DNA of 64,000 bases, from the NCBI GenBank assembly GCA_009885825.1, contig VFJY01000003.1:26433-90432 (forward strand), given 5' to 3'. Of the stretch, positions 49,111 to 60,886 are shown piece after piece (positions within the stretch are counted from its first letter, which is position 1; every line of letters starts with the position of its first letter). The notes beneath the pieces are model-generated. The model saw only the letters and a list, made by a program, of their open reading frames with translations. It searched no databases and was not told where the DNA came from. A program made the translations under genes and the position numbers. The stretch comes from Rhodobiaceae bacterium (GTDB taxonomy: Bacteria; Pseudomonadota; Alphaproteobacteria; Rhizobiales; Aestuariivirgaceae).

Positions 49111-49845
49111 CTATCGCCGAAACACTGCCCAGCCATCGGGTGTAAGGCGTTCCTGCGGCAAAAACCGCGCTTTATATTCCATCTTGGGAGATCCGTTGAC
49201 CCAATAGCCGAGGTACAGATACTTCATCCCCATTTTCTGGGCGCGTACGATATTGTCAAGAATGATGAAAGTTCCGAGGCTGCGCTTGTCAAACGCCGGA
49301 TCATAAAAGCTGTAAATGAGCGACAGCCCGTCATCCAGCATGTCAACCAGTACAGTTCCAGCCAGCTCACCTTGCTCACCTTCAAGCGGCCGAAAGCGGT
49401 ACTCGACCAGGTGGCTGTCCACGAAGGTTTCATCAATCATGGAAGCAAAATCCAGCACGCTCATTTCAGCCATGCCGCCGTCGCCGTGGCGCGCGTCAAT
49501 GTAATCCCTGAAAATGCCGTAGTGTTCGCCATTGGCCTTGGCGCGAACGGCCCTGGCGGTCAGATCAGCATTGCGGGCAAGAATTCGCCGGAATGATTTT
49601 GTAAGCTCAAATTCGTTCACCGGCACGCGCACTGATACACAGGCATGACACCCGTCACAGGCGGGACGATAGGCAATGTTTTGGCTCCGCCTGAATCCGC
49701 CGCGCGAAAGCTGGGTGTTCAGCGACCGGGCGTCTTGCCCCACAAGATGCGTGAATACCTTTCGCTCAAGCCGACCGGCAAGGTAGGGACAGGGCGCCGC
49801 AGCAGTAATAAAGAATTGGGGAAAGTTTCGCCGTTCTATGCTCAA
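49111..49845 (-). CDS. bpt: Aminoacyl-tRNA-protein transferase (bacterial leucyl/arginyl transferase)
   Basis: 244 residues from a TTG at 49845. This start gives the usual family length and places [23 protein letters not shown] at the N-terminus; upstream starts would run into the divergent gene at 49952. Conserved blocks include the Cys-rich [18 protein letters not shown]-x-R-N and the C-terminal [14 protein letters not shown]. The enzyme attaches Leu (Bpt type) or Arg (Ate type) to proteins with acidic N-termini, marking them for ClpAP degradation by the N-degron route. I favour Bpt for a bacterium of this group, without proof. Confidence 0.87.
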   Translation of the reverse strand: MSIERRNFPQFFITAAAPCPYLAGRLERKVFTHLVGQDARSLNTQLSRGGFRRSQNIAYRPACDGCHACVSVRVPVNEFELTKSFRRILARNADLTARAVRAKANGEHYGIFRDYIDARHGDGGMAEMSVLDFASMIDETFVDSHLVEYRFRPLEGEQGELAGTVLVDMLDDGLSLIYSFYDPAFDKRSLGTFIILDNIVRAQKMGMKYLYLGYWVNGSPKMEYKARFLPQERLTPDGWAVFRR

Positions 49846-49951
49846 CGCGTCTGTCCATTCATTTTTTCCGATGGCAAGATTAGAACCTGTTGCCTGCGTC
49901 TTGCAAGAGACTTCCTTTGCTGTCAATTTAGGGAAAAACGGGAACAGGTTC

Positions 49952-52143
<2,192 letters not shown>

Positions 52144-52659
52144 ATGAATACGCAAGCAATTGGGGGAGTCCGTCCGGTAGAACCGCAGGCAGGACGTCAC
52201 GAAATCAAATCACGCTATCTGGAAGCATTGACTCTCATCGAGCGGTTGCATCGCCGCCTGCTCGATGTGATCAAGGACGACTTTGAACGCTCCGGCGAAC
52301 CAGAGGTAAATCCGGTTCAGGCGCTTTTGCTGTTTAATATAGCAGATTCGGAGCTTACCGCGGGCGAATTGAAAACCCGTGGCCATTACCAGGGGTCAAA
52401 TGTTTCTTACAATCTCAAGAAGCTGGTTGAATCCGGCTACGTCAACCACGAGCGTTCAAATGCCGACAAACGCTCAGTCCGCGTGAAGCTTACGCCCAAG
52501 GGCCAGGCCATTCGCGATCGTATTGACATTCTTTACAATCGGCAGCTTCAGGCAGTTGAAGAGGTCGTAGGCCTTTCAACCGATGAATTTGACCGTTTGA
52601 ACCGGGCACTTACGCGGCTGGAACGGTTTTGGACTGACCAGATTCTTTACCGACTTTAA
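52144..52659 (+). CDS. ldtR: MarR-family regulator of LdtR type
   Basis: 171 residues from the ATG at 52144, with AGGTGG six bases upstream. The winged helix-turn-helix spans about 60-130 (VNPVQALLLFNIADSELTAGELK, then YNLKKLVESGYVNHERSNADKRSVRVKLTPKG), flanked by long helices for dimerisation. In Liberibacter and Sinorhizobium a MarR protein of this kind, LdtR, controls the adjacent L,D-transpeptidase gene and is modulated by small molecules. The transpeptidase gene lies next to it here, which supports the symbol; the function is otherwise inferred. It is monocistronic, with a strong terminator. Confidence 0.8.
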   Translation: MNTQAIGGVRPVEPQAGRHEIKSRYLEALTLIERLHRRLLDVIKDDFERSGEPEVNPVQALLLFNIADSELTAGELKTRGHYQGSNVSYNLKKLVESGYVNHERSNADKRSVRVKLTPKGQAIRDRIDILYNRQLQAVEEVVGLSTDEFDRLNRALTRLERFWTDQILYRL

Positions 52660-52679
52660 ACAAGGGCATCGACTCCTCG

Positions 52680-52716
52680 AGACTCTGTGGCTGAAAGGCC
52701 GCAGGGTCTTTTTTTA
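52680..52716 (+). terminator. Rho-independent terminator after ldtR
   Basis: AGACTCTGTGGC (52680-52691) pairs over 12 positions (two G-T) with GCCGCAGGGTCT (52698-52709), with a 6-base loop, followed by seven T. Confidence 0.88.
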
Positions 52717-52890
52717 TCGAAAATCGGCTTAAACTACACATTTGACCTGATTCTCGCCTAAATTGCCGTGCTAACGGGTGTTTAGATCCAAGTACAATTT
52801 TTGACGAGTCGTGCGTGGGCTGGTACTGTTGCGTATAATTAAAAATGTAACCGTCTGCCCACTTCGGCGCAGCAAACTTGGCGATGAGGC

Positions 52891-52962
52891 ATTGATGTTT
52901 TCGGGATTGCATCTGGCGCGCAAACTATTGATGTTTTCGGGATTGCATCTGGCGCGCAAACT
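52891..52962 (+). repeat. Exact 36-bp tandem duplication at the start of ldtP
   Basis: Two identical 36-bp units (52891-52926 and 52927-52962) encode L-M-F-S-G-L-H-L-A-R-K-L twice. Each unit contains an in-frame ATG (52895 and 52931); only the first has a GAGG ribosome site close by. The lengthened leader still leads into an intact signal peptide. Confidence 0.95.
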
Positions 52963-54517
52963 ATCGCTGGCGAGAGCCTTGAGCTTGGCAATCGCGGTCG
53001 TGATTGGCTTGCCGGTTTTGCATGCGCCGGTTGTCAAGGCTGAGATGTCCGACGACGCCGTTGAAGCCGCCAAGAAGAGAAAACTCAAGCGGCTTATGAA
53101 AGCCGGCAAGGCGCCGCCGGTTGTGCAGCAATCGGAAAATCACAGTCCCGTCGTCAAAGGCAAAGCCACGACCGAGACTGAAGTTCTGGTCGACCAGAGC
53201 TTGGCTCCGATGCTGTCTCCTTACGGGTCATCCGCCGTTCTGATCGCCGAAGACAAATATGTTAAGATCGTGGAATCAGGCGGCTGGCCTGTCGTACCCA
53301 AGGGTACCTACAAGAAGGGTGGCAGCGGCGAGAAAGTCGCCATCCTTAACCAAAGACTGTTCTCCGAAGGTTATTTGCGCCAGGAGGGCGTTGAAGGAGA
53401 ATTTACGGAAATCTACACCACCGCGACGAAAGACGCTGTTACGCGCTTCCAGCGGAACCATGGCTTGACGGCCAGCGGCAAGGTGGACGGCGCAACACTG
53501 CAGGCCCTGAATGTTCCAGCCGCCGATAGGCTGGCCACGATTCGCGCAAATATTTATCGCATCGAGGAGTATTCCAAGGGCTTGGGTAGCCGATACATCG
53601 TCGTCAATGTGCCAGCCCAGCAAATTGAAACTGTCAGTGGCGGCCGCGTTTTCTCCCGCCACAACGCCATCGTCGGCAGGCCGGAGCGGCCAACCCCCGT
53701 CGTTATGACGGCTATTTCGGACATCAATTTCAATCCCTATTGGAATGCGCCCCCGTCAATCATTGAGCGCGACCTCATTCCAAAAATGCTCAGTGGAAGC
53801 ACTGACGTTCTGCGGAGCATGAATATCAAGGTGTTCCAGGGTTTTGGCGGTCCGGAGATTGATCCAGATGATGTAGATTGGAAAACCGCCGTCGCGGATG
53901 ATTATCATTTCCGCCAGGAGCCAGGCGGCGAAAACGCCATGGCGACAGCCAAGATAAATTTCAGCAGTCCCTTTGGAATCTACCTTCATGACACGCCAGA
54001 GCGTCACCTTTTCCAATCCGGCGGAAGGTTTTACAGTTCAGGATGTGTGCGCGTTGACAAGGTTGCCATCCTTCTGAATTGGATTCTGCAGGGTCAGGAC
54101 GGCATCAATCCAACCCAGATTGAGGAGTTGGCGCAAAGTTTGGAGCGCCGGGATGTCAAAGTTGTCGACGCGCCGCAATTGCGCGTGGCCTATTTGACGG
54201 CATGGCCCACATCCGATGGGCCGGTTGCGTTCCGTGAGGACATTTATGGTCTTGATGGAACTGGCTTTGTGGTGGGCCAGCCGTTGCCGGTAGGCGAAGC
54301 AACCGCGTCCGGCGAACGTTTCGTTCTGCAGCCGGTGCCGCGTCAGGTGGCCGCCGTGGAGGCCAATGAAGCCGAAGGCTTTTCCCTTTTTGGCAAGCGG
54401 GCTGGAAAGCAGGCCACAGTTGTCAGCAAGAAATCAGACGGAAAATGCAAAATTGACAAAAATGGCAAGTTGCCCAAGAACTGCAAAGTGCGGGCTTTGA
54501 CAGTAACCATAAACTAG
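52895..54517 (+). CDS. ldtP: L,D-transpeptidase with peptidoglycan-binding domain
   Basis: 540 residues from the ATG at 52895 (GAGG five bases upstream). A signal peptide follows a duplicated basic leader (LALAIAVVIGLPVL region, cleavage near VVKAE). A peptidoglycan-binding domain lies at about 140-200 (VAILNQRLFSEGYL, AVTRFQRNHGLTASGKVDGATLQALN). The YkuD catalytic domain (about 220-410) has IYLHDTP, then the active-site SSGCVRV with Cys384. Such enzymes form 3-3 crosslinks or attach proteins to peptidoglycan in the periplasm. The tail after about 450 is low-complexity. ldtR is just upstream, as in Liberibacter, but a terminator and a gap separate them, so ldtP has its own promoter. Confidence 0.9.
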   Translation: MFSGLHLARKLLMFSGLHLARKLSLARALSLAIAVVIGLPVLHAPVVKAEMSDDAVEAAKKRKLKRLMKAGKAPPVVQQSENHSPVVKGKATTETEVLVDQSLAPMLSPYGSSAVLIAEDKYVKIVESGGWPVVPKGTYKKGGSGEKVAILNQRLFSEGYLRQEGVEGEFTEIYTTATKDAVTRFQRNHGLTASGKVDGATLQALNVPAADRLATIRANIYRIEEYSKGLGSRYIVVNVPAQQIETVSGGRVFSRHNAIVGRPERPTPVVMTAISDINFNPYWNAPPSIIERDLIPKMLSGSTDVLRSMNIKVFQGFGGPEIDPDDVDWKTAVADDYHFRQEPGGENAMATAKINFSSPFGIYLHDTPERHLFQSGGRFYSSGCVRVDKVAILLNWILQGQDGINPTQIEELAQSLERRDVKVVDAPQLRVAYLTAWPTSDGPVAFREDIYGLDGTGFVVGQPLPVGEATASGERFVLQPVPRQVAAVEANEAEGFSLFGKRAGKQATVVSKKSDGKCKIDKNGKLPKNCKVRALTVTIN

Positions 54518-54605
54518 CTGGCGGTTGCCGTTTAGAGCCGTCTGGGATTAACCAGAACCAATTGAATCTAATGCTAATTAATTGCATTCCGGATATTGAA
54601 TTTGC

Positions 54606-55826
54606 ATGACCCAGTTTGCTTATGGCCAGCAGCTTGAAATGGCGCTGGAATCACTGAAAAGCGAAGGTCGCTACCGCGAGTTTGCCGACATTTGCCGCAT
54701 CAAGGGCAGGTTTCCCCGGGCGCTCTATCGCGGGCATGGAATTGAAAAGGAAGTCACCGTCTGGTGTTCCAATGACTATCTCGGAATGGGCCAGCACCCC
54801 GACGTGCTCTTCGCCATGCACCGGGCCTTGGACGATGTGGGCGCAGGTTCCGGCGGCACCCGGAACATCGCAGGCACCACCCACTACCATGTGGAACTCG
54901 AGCGCGAACTTGCCGATCTCCACGGCAAGGACGCGGCATTGCTCTTCAATTCCGGCTACATGGCAAACGAAGCAACCCTGTCAACCCTGGGCAAGCTTTT
55001 GCCTGGTTGCATAATTCTCTCAGATGAGCTGAATCACGCTTCAATGATCGAGGGCATCAGGCACAGCCGCTGTGATAAGCATGTCTGGCTCCATAATGAT
55101 TTGGAACATCTTGAATCGCTCCTCGCGGCAATTGACCCGGCCCGCCCCAAGATCATCGCGTTTGAATCGGTTTATTCCATGGATGGCGATATCGCGCCAA
55201 TCGCTGAAATTTGCGATCTTGCCCGAAAATACAATGCATTGACCTACCTTGATGAAGTCCATGCGGTAGGCATGTATGGCAACCGTGGCGGCGGCGTTGC
55301 CGAGCGCGAGGGCTTACTGGACCGTATCGACATCATCGAAGGAACACTGGCCAAGGCTTTCGGCCTCATGGGCGGCTATATCGCGGCCAACGCGACCATC
55401 ATCGATGCCATCCGGTCGTTTGCGCCCGGCTTCATATTCACAACGTCAATCGCGCCAGTGATCGCTGCTGGTGCAGTTGCCTCGATCCGCCATTTGAAAA
55501 CCAGTGACAAGGAGCGCAGCCTGCAAAGGAAGCACGCGAAGCTCTTGATGACCGCACTGAAGGCGCGCATCTTGCCGGTCATTGATACACCCAGTCACAT
55601 CGTGCCAATAATCGTGGGCGACCCGACAAAGTGCAAGGCGCTGACTGACCGACTGTTGGATGAGTGCGCAATTTATGTGCAGCCCATCAATTACCCGACT
55701 GTTCCGAGAGGCACTGAGCGGCTGCGACTCACGCCTGGTCCGCTGCACGGCGAACTGGAGATTATCCGCCTGGTTGATGCGCTGGACCAGCTCTGGAACA
55801 AGATGCTGTTGCACCGCGCGGCATAG
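54606..55826 (+). CDS. hemA: 5-aminolevulinate synthase
   Basis: 406 residues. It condenses glycine and succinyl-CoA to 5-aminolevulinate (C4 route), the alphaproteobacterial entry to haem. Conserved blocks are [60 protein letters not shown] and the PLP lysine at Lys250 in [15 protein letters not shown]. No HRM (Cys-Pro) motif is seen at the N-terminus. Coming after ldtP in the same direction, it probably has its own promoter in the AT-rich 88 bp between them. Confidence 0.97.
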   Translation: MTQFAYGQQLEMALESLKSEGRYREFADICRIKGRFPRALYRGHGIEKEVTVWCSNDYLGMGQHPDVLFAMHRALDDVGAGSGGTRNIAGTTHYHVELERELADLHGKDAALLFNSGYMANEATLSTLGKLLPGCIILSDELNHASMIEGIRHSRCDKHVWLHNDLEHLESLLAAIDPARPKIIAFESVYSMDGDIAPIAEICDLARKYNALTYLDEVHAVGMYGNRGGGVAEREGLLDRIDIIEGTLAKAFGLMGGYIAANATIIDAIRSFAPGFIFTTSIAPVIAAGAVASIRHLKTSDKERSLQRKHAKLLMTALKARILPVIDTPSHIVPIIVGDPTKCKALTDRLLDECAIYVQPINYPTVPRGTERLRLTPGPLHGELEIIRLVDALDQLWNKMLLHRAA

Positions 55827-55876
55827 TTGCAATAGGGCGGATTATCTCAGCAGTTTTTCATCTTTCAAACGCCAAT

Positions 55877-56465
55877 ATGCATGCAATTATGCATTGCAAT
55901 CAAATTGGAAGGATTCATCCCCTGAAAAATTGCCAGACATTGTCCACGGCAGATGCTGCGGCCCGTGAGCCATCCCTCGGGCGCCGGAAATTTATCAAGC
56001 TTGGTGTGCCCGGCGCTGGAATGTCGCTTTTCCTGGGCGCAAATCCAGTTAGGGCTTCCGGTGGCACTGACGCTCTGCTCCTATCCTGCATGGATTATCG
56101 CCTGGTTGATGACTTGGTTAAATTTTATGGATGGCAAGGGCATGACCGACAAGTATGACCATGTTGTTCTCGCTGGTGCCTCGCACGAGACGTTCAAGAC
56201 ATGGCACGAAACATTCTGGTCGCATTTGGCCGTGGCTATCGACTTGCACAAAATTCACAAGGTCATGATCATCGATCACCGCGATTGCGGCACCTACAAA
56301 ATAGCCCTTTGTCCAGATCACACCAAGGATCCCGCCGCAGGGTTGGCAGCCCATTCAGCAATTCTCATGCCGCTCGCCTCCAAGATCAAGGAGAAATGCG
56401 CCAACCTCGGAGTGGAAACCTACCTGATGGCCATTGACGGCACCGTTGAGGCAGTCAAGGCGTAA
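55877..56465 (+). pseudogene. Tat-exported beta-carbonic-anhydrase-like protein, frameshifted
   Basis: Two frames form one protein. The first (from 55877) has a twin-arginine signal (GRRKFIKLGVPGAGMSLFL) and the zinc motif LSCMDYRL (C-x-D-x-R), but it stops at about 56158. From 56127 the other frame continues with KYDHVVLAGASHETF, MIIDHRDCGTYK (H-x-x-C) and the C-terminus. Reading one T fewer in the run at 56123-56126 (AAATTTTATGG) joins the two as DLVKF-MDGKG. Together they would give about 195 residues with a full beta-CA-type zinc site. It is either a true single-base frameshift or a homopolymer error in the assembly. A terminator follows. Confidence 0.75.
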
Positions 56466-56507
56466 GCCTCTCGATCTTCAAGCTATTGACTTGCTTGTCT
56501 AAATCAT

Positions 56508-56533
56508 GCCATCCCGGCCACCGCTGGGATGGC
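56508..56533 (+). terminator. Hairpin terminator upstream of glyA
   Basis: GCCATCCC (56508-56515) pairs perfectly with GGGATGGC (56526-56533) around a 10-base loop, followed by GTTTCG. The T-run is short, so termination strength is uncertain. Confidence 0.55.
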
Positions 56534-56610
56534 GTTTCGCGTTGAGATGCTGGACCCTGCGCAATCTTTCGCTATTTTACGGCGAAACAGAACAATGCTG
56601 AGGGGTTCTC

Positions 56611-57930
56611 ATGGCCAAGAAAGCAGTCAAAAAGTCGACCAAGAAGAATGCTCTCCTGTTTCCCGGGTTCTTCAAGGAGAAACTGGCTAGGAGTGATCCA
56701 AAAATCGCCAAGGCTATCGCCAGCGAATTTATCCGCCAACAGAATGAAATCGAGCTGATCGCCTCCGAGAATATCGTCTCCCGCGCCGTATTGGAGGCGC
56801 AAGGGTCGATCATGACCAACAAATACGCTGAGGGCTATCCCGGCCGCCGTTACTATGGCGGTTGCCAATATGTGGATGTTTCAGAAAATCTTGCCATTGA
56901 GCGGGCCTGCAAGCTGTTCGGCTGCTCTTTCGCCAACGTCCAGCCCCATTCCGGCGCCCAGGCCAATCAGGCGGTGTTCTTTGCCCTGCTGCAGCCCGGC
57001 GACACCTACATGGGCCTTGATCTCGCCTGCGGCGGCCATTTGACCCATGGTTCGCCGGTGAACCAGTCCGGTAAATGGTTCAAGGTGGCGCCTTACAAGG
57101 TGCGCGAAGATAACCACTTGATCGACTATGATGCGCTTGCAGCCCAGGCCGCCGAAGTGAAGCCTAAGCTCATCATTGCCGGCGGGTCGGCCTATCCCCG
57201 CACATTGGATTTCGCCCGCTTCCGCGCCATCGCCGATAGTGTGGGCGCCATCCTGATGGTGGACATGGCTCATTTCGCAGGGCTTGTAGCAGGCGGCGTC
57301 CATCCCAATCCGCTCGAACATGCCCATGTTGTAACGACAACGACCCACAAGACGCTGAGGGGTCCGCGCGGCGGAATGATCCTGTCGCGCGATGAAGCCA
57401 TGGGCAAGAAGATCAACTCGGCCGTATTCCCGGGATTGCAAGGAGGACCGCTTGAGCACGTGATTGCCGCCAAGGCCGTGGCCTTTGGGGAGGCTCTGCG
57501 CCCGGCGTTCAAAAAATATGCGGCGCAAGTTGTGGCCAATGCAAAAGCCCTTGCGACCGAAATGATCGTCGGCGGCTGTGATATTGTTTCGGGCGGCACC
57601 GACACACATTTGATGCTGGTTGACCTCCGCAGGAAGGGCCTGACCGGGAAGGCTTCGGAAGCTGCTTTGGGTCGCGCCTACGTCACGTGCAACAAGAACG
57701 GCATTCCCTTTGACGCTGCACCCTTCACCATCACCTCGGGCATTCGCTTGGGAACGCCAGCTGGCACAACCCGTGGTTTCGGTGTGGCCGAGTTCAAGGA
57801 AGTGGGCAAGCTGATCAACGAAGTGCTGGATGGTCTTGCAAGGAATGGCGAAGAAGGCAATGCTAAGGTCGAGGCGGCAGTGAAGCGCAAGGTTCTGGCG
57901 CTCACCAAGCGCTTCCCGATTTATTCGTAA
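56611..57930 (+). CDS. glyA: Serine hydroxymethyltransferase
   Basis: 439 residues. It interconverts serine and glycine while loading one-carbon units onto tetrahydrofolate. The core begins with [25 protein letters not shown]; the PLP lysine is in [14 protein letters not shown]. The N-terminus carries an extra Lys-rich leader ([12 protein letters not shown]) of about 15 residues not needed by the family. It is the first gene of a glyA-nrdR-ribD-ribE-ribH-nusB cluster typical of Rhizobiales. Confidence 0.96.
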   Translation: MAKKAVKKSTKKNALLFPGFFKEKLARSDPKIAKAIASEFIRQQNEIELIASENIVSRAVLEAQGSIMTNKYAEGYPGRRYYGGCQYVDVSENLAIERACKLFGCSFANVQPHSGAQANQAVFFALLQPGDTYMGLDLACGGHLTHGSPVNQSGKWFKVAPYKVREDNHLIDYDALAAQAAEVKPKLIIAGGSAYPRTLDFARFRAIADSVGAILMVDMAHFAGLVAGGVHPNPLEHAHVVTTTTHKTLRGPRGGMILSRDEAMGKKINSAVFPGLQGGPLEHVIAAKAVAFGEALRPAFKKYAAQVVANAKALATEMIVGGCDIVSGGTDTHLMLVDLRRKGLTGKASEAALGRAYVTCNKNGIPFDAAPFTITSGIRLGTPAGTTRGFGVAEFKEVGKLINEVLDGLARNGEEGNAKVEAAVKRKVLALTKRFPIYS

Positions 57931-57938
57931 AGGAAACC

Positions 57939-58412
57939 ATGCGCTGCCCTTTTTGCAGTAATGAAGAAACCCAGGTGAAGGACTCGCGCTCCAGCGAAGA
58001 TGGAGCCGCAATCCGGCGCAGACGCTATTGTCCCGATTGCGCCGGAAGGTTTACCACCTTTGAGCGGGTGCAATTACGCGAACTCATGGTGATCAAGAAA
58101 ACCGGAAGACGGGTTCCCTTCGACCGTGACAAGCTCATGCGTTCCGTGCAAATCGCCTTGCGCAAAAGGCCGGTTGAGGCCGAGCGCATTGAGCGCATGG
58201 TATCCGGCATTGTGCGCCGCCTGGAAAGCTTGGGCGAAAGCGAAATAAAGTCGGAAACCGTTGGCAAGCTCATTATGGAAGCCCTTAAAGCGCTGGATGA
58301 TGTGGCCTATGTGCGCTTTGCCAGTGTTTACAAGAATTTCCGCGAAGCCAAGGATTTCGAAGAACTGATCGACGAGCTTGCAAGCGACGAAGGCGAAGGC
58401 GAGAAGAAGTGA
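57939..58412 (+). CDS. nrdR: Transcriptional repressor NrdR
   Basis: 157 residues. The zinc ribbon has [10 protein letters not shown] and [13 protein letters not shown], followed by an ATP-cone domain ([34 protein letters not shown]). NrdR senses ATP/dATP and represses ribonucleotide reductase genes through NrdR boxes. It is 8 bp after glyA, and its stop overlaps the GTG start of ribD (GTGA). Confidence 0.97.
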   Translation: MRCPFCSNEETQVKDSRSSEDGAAIRRRRYCPDCAGRFTTFERVQLRELMVIKKTGRRVPFDRDKLMRSVQIALRKRPVEAERIERMVSGIVRRLESLGESEIKSETVGKLIMEALKALDDVAYVRFASVYKNFREAKDFEELIDELASDEGEGEKK

Positions 58413-59356
58413 ACGCCGAACGCCGCTGGATGGAGTATGCCATAAGGCTGGGCCATCGGGCGCTCGGAACCACCGCCGAAAATCCGCCTGTGGGCTGTGT
58501 AATCGTCAAGGATGACCGGGTGCTGGGAGTAGGGTGGACGCAGCCCTCTGGCCGCCCCCATGCGGAAACCGAGGCCTTGGCCATGGCAGGGGCCGCCGCT
58601 CGTGGCGCCACCGCCTATGTCACACTGGAACCCTGCGCCCACCACGGCCGTACGCCACCTTGCGCTGAAGCGCTGATTGAGGCAGGCATCGCGCGGGTAG
58701 TAACCGCTGTCGAAGACCCGGACCCCCGCACAGCGGGTACTGGCCATGCCATTCTGAAGTCTGCCGGAGTTGCCGTTGAAACCGGAATAAGCGCAGCCGA
58801 AGCCCGCCTGGACCTTGCCGGTTTCCTCACTCGAATTACCAAGAAACGTCCCTATGTAACTTTAAAAATTGGTGTTTCTGCCGATAGAAAAATCGCTGCC
58901 GCACCTGGCGAGCGCACGCAAATCACTGGCCTCGAAACCAAATCCCGTGTTCATCTCATGCGGGCCCAAAGCGATGCCATATTGGTTGGCCAAAGAACCT
59001 TTGAAACCGACCAGCCAAAACTCACGTGCCGATTGCCGGGAATGGAGGTCCGGTCGCCAATTCCCATAGTGGCAGTTTCTTCAGAGGGGTGGCAAGACTT
59101 GCGAGCCAAGCTGGTATCCTTGGCCGGGCAGGGCATGAACCGTCTTTTGGTCGAAGGCGGTGCCCGCCTGTCCCGCAGCTTCCTCGATGCCGACCTGGTG
59201 GATGAAATCCACATCTTCCAAACCCAAACCATCATTGGTCCACAGGGTGTAGATGCAATCTTCGGCATGCCAATCCCTGACCTCGAAAAACGCTTCAGAC
59301 CCTCCCAACCGGAAGCCCTTGGAACCGACACGCTGACCGTCTATGAACGGCGCTGA
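58409..59356 (+). CDS. ribD: Bifunctional riboflavin biosynthesis deaminase/reductase, shortened reductase domain
   Basis: 315 residues from a GTG that overlaps the nrdR stop. The deaminase half (about 1-145) is intact: PVGCVIVKD, the zinc ligands [10 protein letters not shown] and [13 protein letters not shown]. The reductase half (about 150-315) has [17 protein letters not shown] and [15 protein letters not shown], but only about 13 residues lie between the RSPIPIV strand and the helix before LLVEGG, where relatives have roughly 50. The protein is therefore some 40 residues short of the family length. It makes the pyrimidine intermediate of riboflavin, provided the reductase half still works. 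Confidence 0.9.
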   Translation: MNAERRWMEYAIRLGHRALGTTAENPPVGCVIVKDDRVLGVGWTQPSGRPHAETEALAMAGAAARGATAYVTLEPCAHHGRTPPCAEALIEAGIARVVTAVEDPDPRTAGTGHAILKSAGVAVETGISAAEARLDLAGFLTRITKKRPYVTLKIGVSADRKIAAAPGERTQITGLETKSRVHLMRAQSDAILVGQRTFETDQPKLTCRLPGMEVRSPIPIVAVSSEGWQDLRAKLVSLAGQGMNRLLVEGGARLSRSFLDADLVDEIHIFQTQTIIGPQGVDAIFGMPIPDLEKRFRPSQPEALGTDTLTVYERR

Positions 59357-59358
59357 TC

Positions 59359-59952
59359 ATGTTCACAGGCATAGTCACGGATATTGGCGAAATTTCAAGC
59401 GTTGAAAAGCGCGGCGATACTCGATTCACTATTGCAACTTCATATGACACAAAAAACATCGCCATCGGCGCATCCATTGCTTGCGCGGGCTGCTGCCTAA
59501 CTGTCATTGAAGTTGCCGAAGGCAAATTTCTTGTCGAAGCCTCTACGGAAACTCTTTCAAAAACCACGCTCAAAAATTGGAAAGTTGGAACACGCATCAA
59601 CCTCGAGCGCGCCGTCAAAGTCGGCGATGAACTCGGCGGACATATCGTTTCCGGTCATGTCGATGGGCTTGGCGAAATCCTCTTCATCACACCGGAAGGT
59701 GATTCCAAACGCTTCCGTTTCAATGCGTCAAAAGACATTGCCCGTTTCATCGCGCCCAAAGGCTCGGTTACACTCGATGGAACATCGCTCACCGTCAACG
59801 AGGTTGAAGGCAGCACTTTCGGTGTAAACATCATCCCTCACACTCAAGCGGCCACCACATGGGGCCATGCGCGGGTGGGCGATGCGGTTAACATTGAAAT
59901 AGATATGCTGGCGCGTTATGTGGCGCGTCTCGCGGAATATGAAAAGTCATGA
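59359..59952 (+). CDS. ribE: Riboflavin synthase alpha chain
   Basis: 197 residues with two lumazine-binding repeats. The first begins MFTGIVTDIGEI and the second GGHIVSGHVDGLGEI, with the paired CLTV and LTVNEVEG motifs. It dismutates two 6,7-dimethyl-8-ribityllumazine molecules to riboflavin. Two bases separate it from ribD, and it overlaps ribH by ATGA. Confidence 0.97.
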   Translation: MFTGIVTDIGEISSVEKRGDTRFTIATSYDTKNIAIGASIACAGCCLTVIEVAEGKFLVEASTETLSKTTLKNWKVGTRINLERAVKVGDELGGHIVSGHVDGLGEILFITPEGDSKRFRFNASKDIARFIAPKGSVTLDGTSLTVNEVEGSTFGVNIIPHTQAATTWGHARVGDAVNIEIDMLARYVARLAEYEKS

Positions 59953-60422
59953 AAACCGAAAAGAAATCAACAGCATCAGACAAGATCAAGGCACACGTCC
60001 TCATCCTTGAGGCAAGGTTTTATGCCGATTTGTGCGATGAGCTGGCCAAGGGTGCGATTGCGGCGATTGAGAGGGCAGGGGCAACATGGGGGCGTCTTGC
60101 TGTTCCCGGCGCGCTGGAGCTGCCCGGTGCTGTGGCACTCGCGGAAATCACCGGCTCTTATGATGGCTATGTCGTGCTAGGATGCGTGCTGCGCGGTGAA
60201 ACCAGCCATTATGATATCGTTGCCAATGAAAGCGCCAGTGGCATCATGTCTTTGACACTCGAAGGGCTTTGCATCGGCAATGGCATTCTTACCTGTGAAA
60301 ATGAAGCGCAGGCTTGGGTTCGCGCCAAAGTTTCCGAAATGGACAAGGGTGGCGGCGCCGCGGAGGCAGCCCTTGCCATGATCCGCTTCAAACGCGCCAT
60401 GGAAGCGAAAGTCACCCAATGA
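59949..60422 (+). CDS. ribH: 6,7-dimethyl-8-ribityllumazine synthase
   Basis: 157 residues. Substrate-binding motifs are PGALELPGAV and LRGETSHYDIVANESASG, with the catalytic His in TSHYD. It forms lumazine from the ribD product and 3,4-dihydroxybutanone 4-phosphate. A Lys/Ser-rich leader of about 12 residues precedes the core. ATGA overlaps occur at both ends. Confidence 0.97.
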   Translation: MKTEKKSTASDKIKAHVLILEARFYADLCDELAKGAIAAIERAGATWGRLAVPGALELPGAVALAEITGSYDGYVVLGCVLRGETSHYDIVANESASGIMSLTLEGLCIGNGILTCENEAQAWVRAKVSEMDKGGGAAEAALAMIRFKRAMEAKVTQ

Positions 60423-60886
60423 GCAAGCGCGCCAAGCCAAGCGAGCGCACCGCCGCAAGGCTGGGTGCGGTTCAGGCGCTGTATCAGATGGATCTTGCCG
60501 AAACCGATGTCGGCGAAACATTGGCGCAATTTTCAACGCGTGTGGTTGGCGAAAATTTTGAAGATGGCCAATGCGGTGAAGCGGATTACAAATTTCTGAA
60601 GGAAGTAGTCGATGGCGCCGTACGCAAGCAGGCGAGCATTGACCCCGCTGTGGATGCAATTCTTGACAAGACCTGGCCCATTCACCGGCTTGACGCCACA
60701 GTCCGCGCCATCCTCCGTGCCGCCGCCTATGAAATCATGTTTATGGAGCGCGTTCCAACGCGCGTTTCCATCAGCGAATACCTGGATGTCGCTGGCGCAT
60801 TTTTCGGCGAAGAAGAACCGCGCCTCATCAATGGTGTTTTGAACACATTGGCCCGCGCGCGCCGCCCCGGGGAATTTGCTGCATGA
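60419..60886 (+). CDS. nusB: Transcription antitermination factor NusB
   Basis: 155 residues from the ATG at 60419 that overlaps the ribH stop. Features are ARLGAVQALYQMDLAE at the start, then LRAAAYEIMFMERVPTRVSISEYLDVA and the end F-F-G-E-E-E-P-R-L-I-N-G-V-L-N-T-L-A. NusB binds boxA RNA with S10 in rRNA antitermination. It is coupled to ribH and, by ATGA, to the MFS gene. Confidence 0.96.
   Translation: MSKRAKPSERTAARLGAVQALYQMDLAETDVGETLAQFSTRVVGENFEDGQCGEADYKFLKEVVDGAVRKQASIDPAVDAILDKTWPIHRLDATVRAILRAAAYEIMFMERVPTRVSISEYLDVAGAFFGEEEPRLINGVLNTLARARRPGEFAA

Noticed and set aside
56120..56130. Programmed frameshifting at AAATTTTATGG in the carbonic-anhydrase-like gene
   Set aside because: The shift needed is +1, while the T-run does not form a canonical slippery heptamer for -1 shifting, and no stimulatory structure or stop-codon arrangement of prfB type is seen. 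A single-base insertion explains it more simply.
56881..58011. A 376-codon frame antisense to glyA
   Set aside because: It overlaps glyA and the start of nrdR, both of which are certain; the antisense product resembles nothing.
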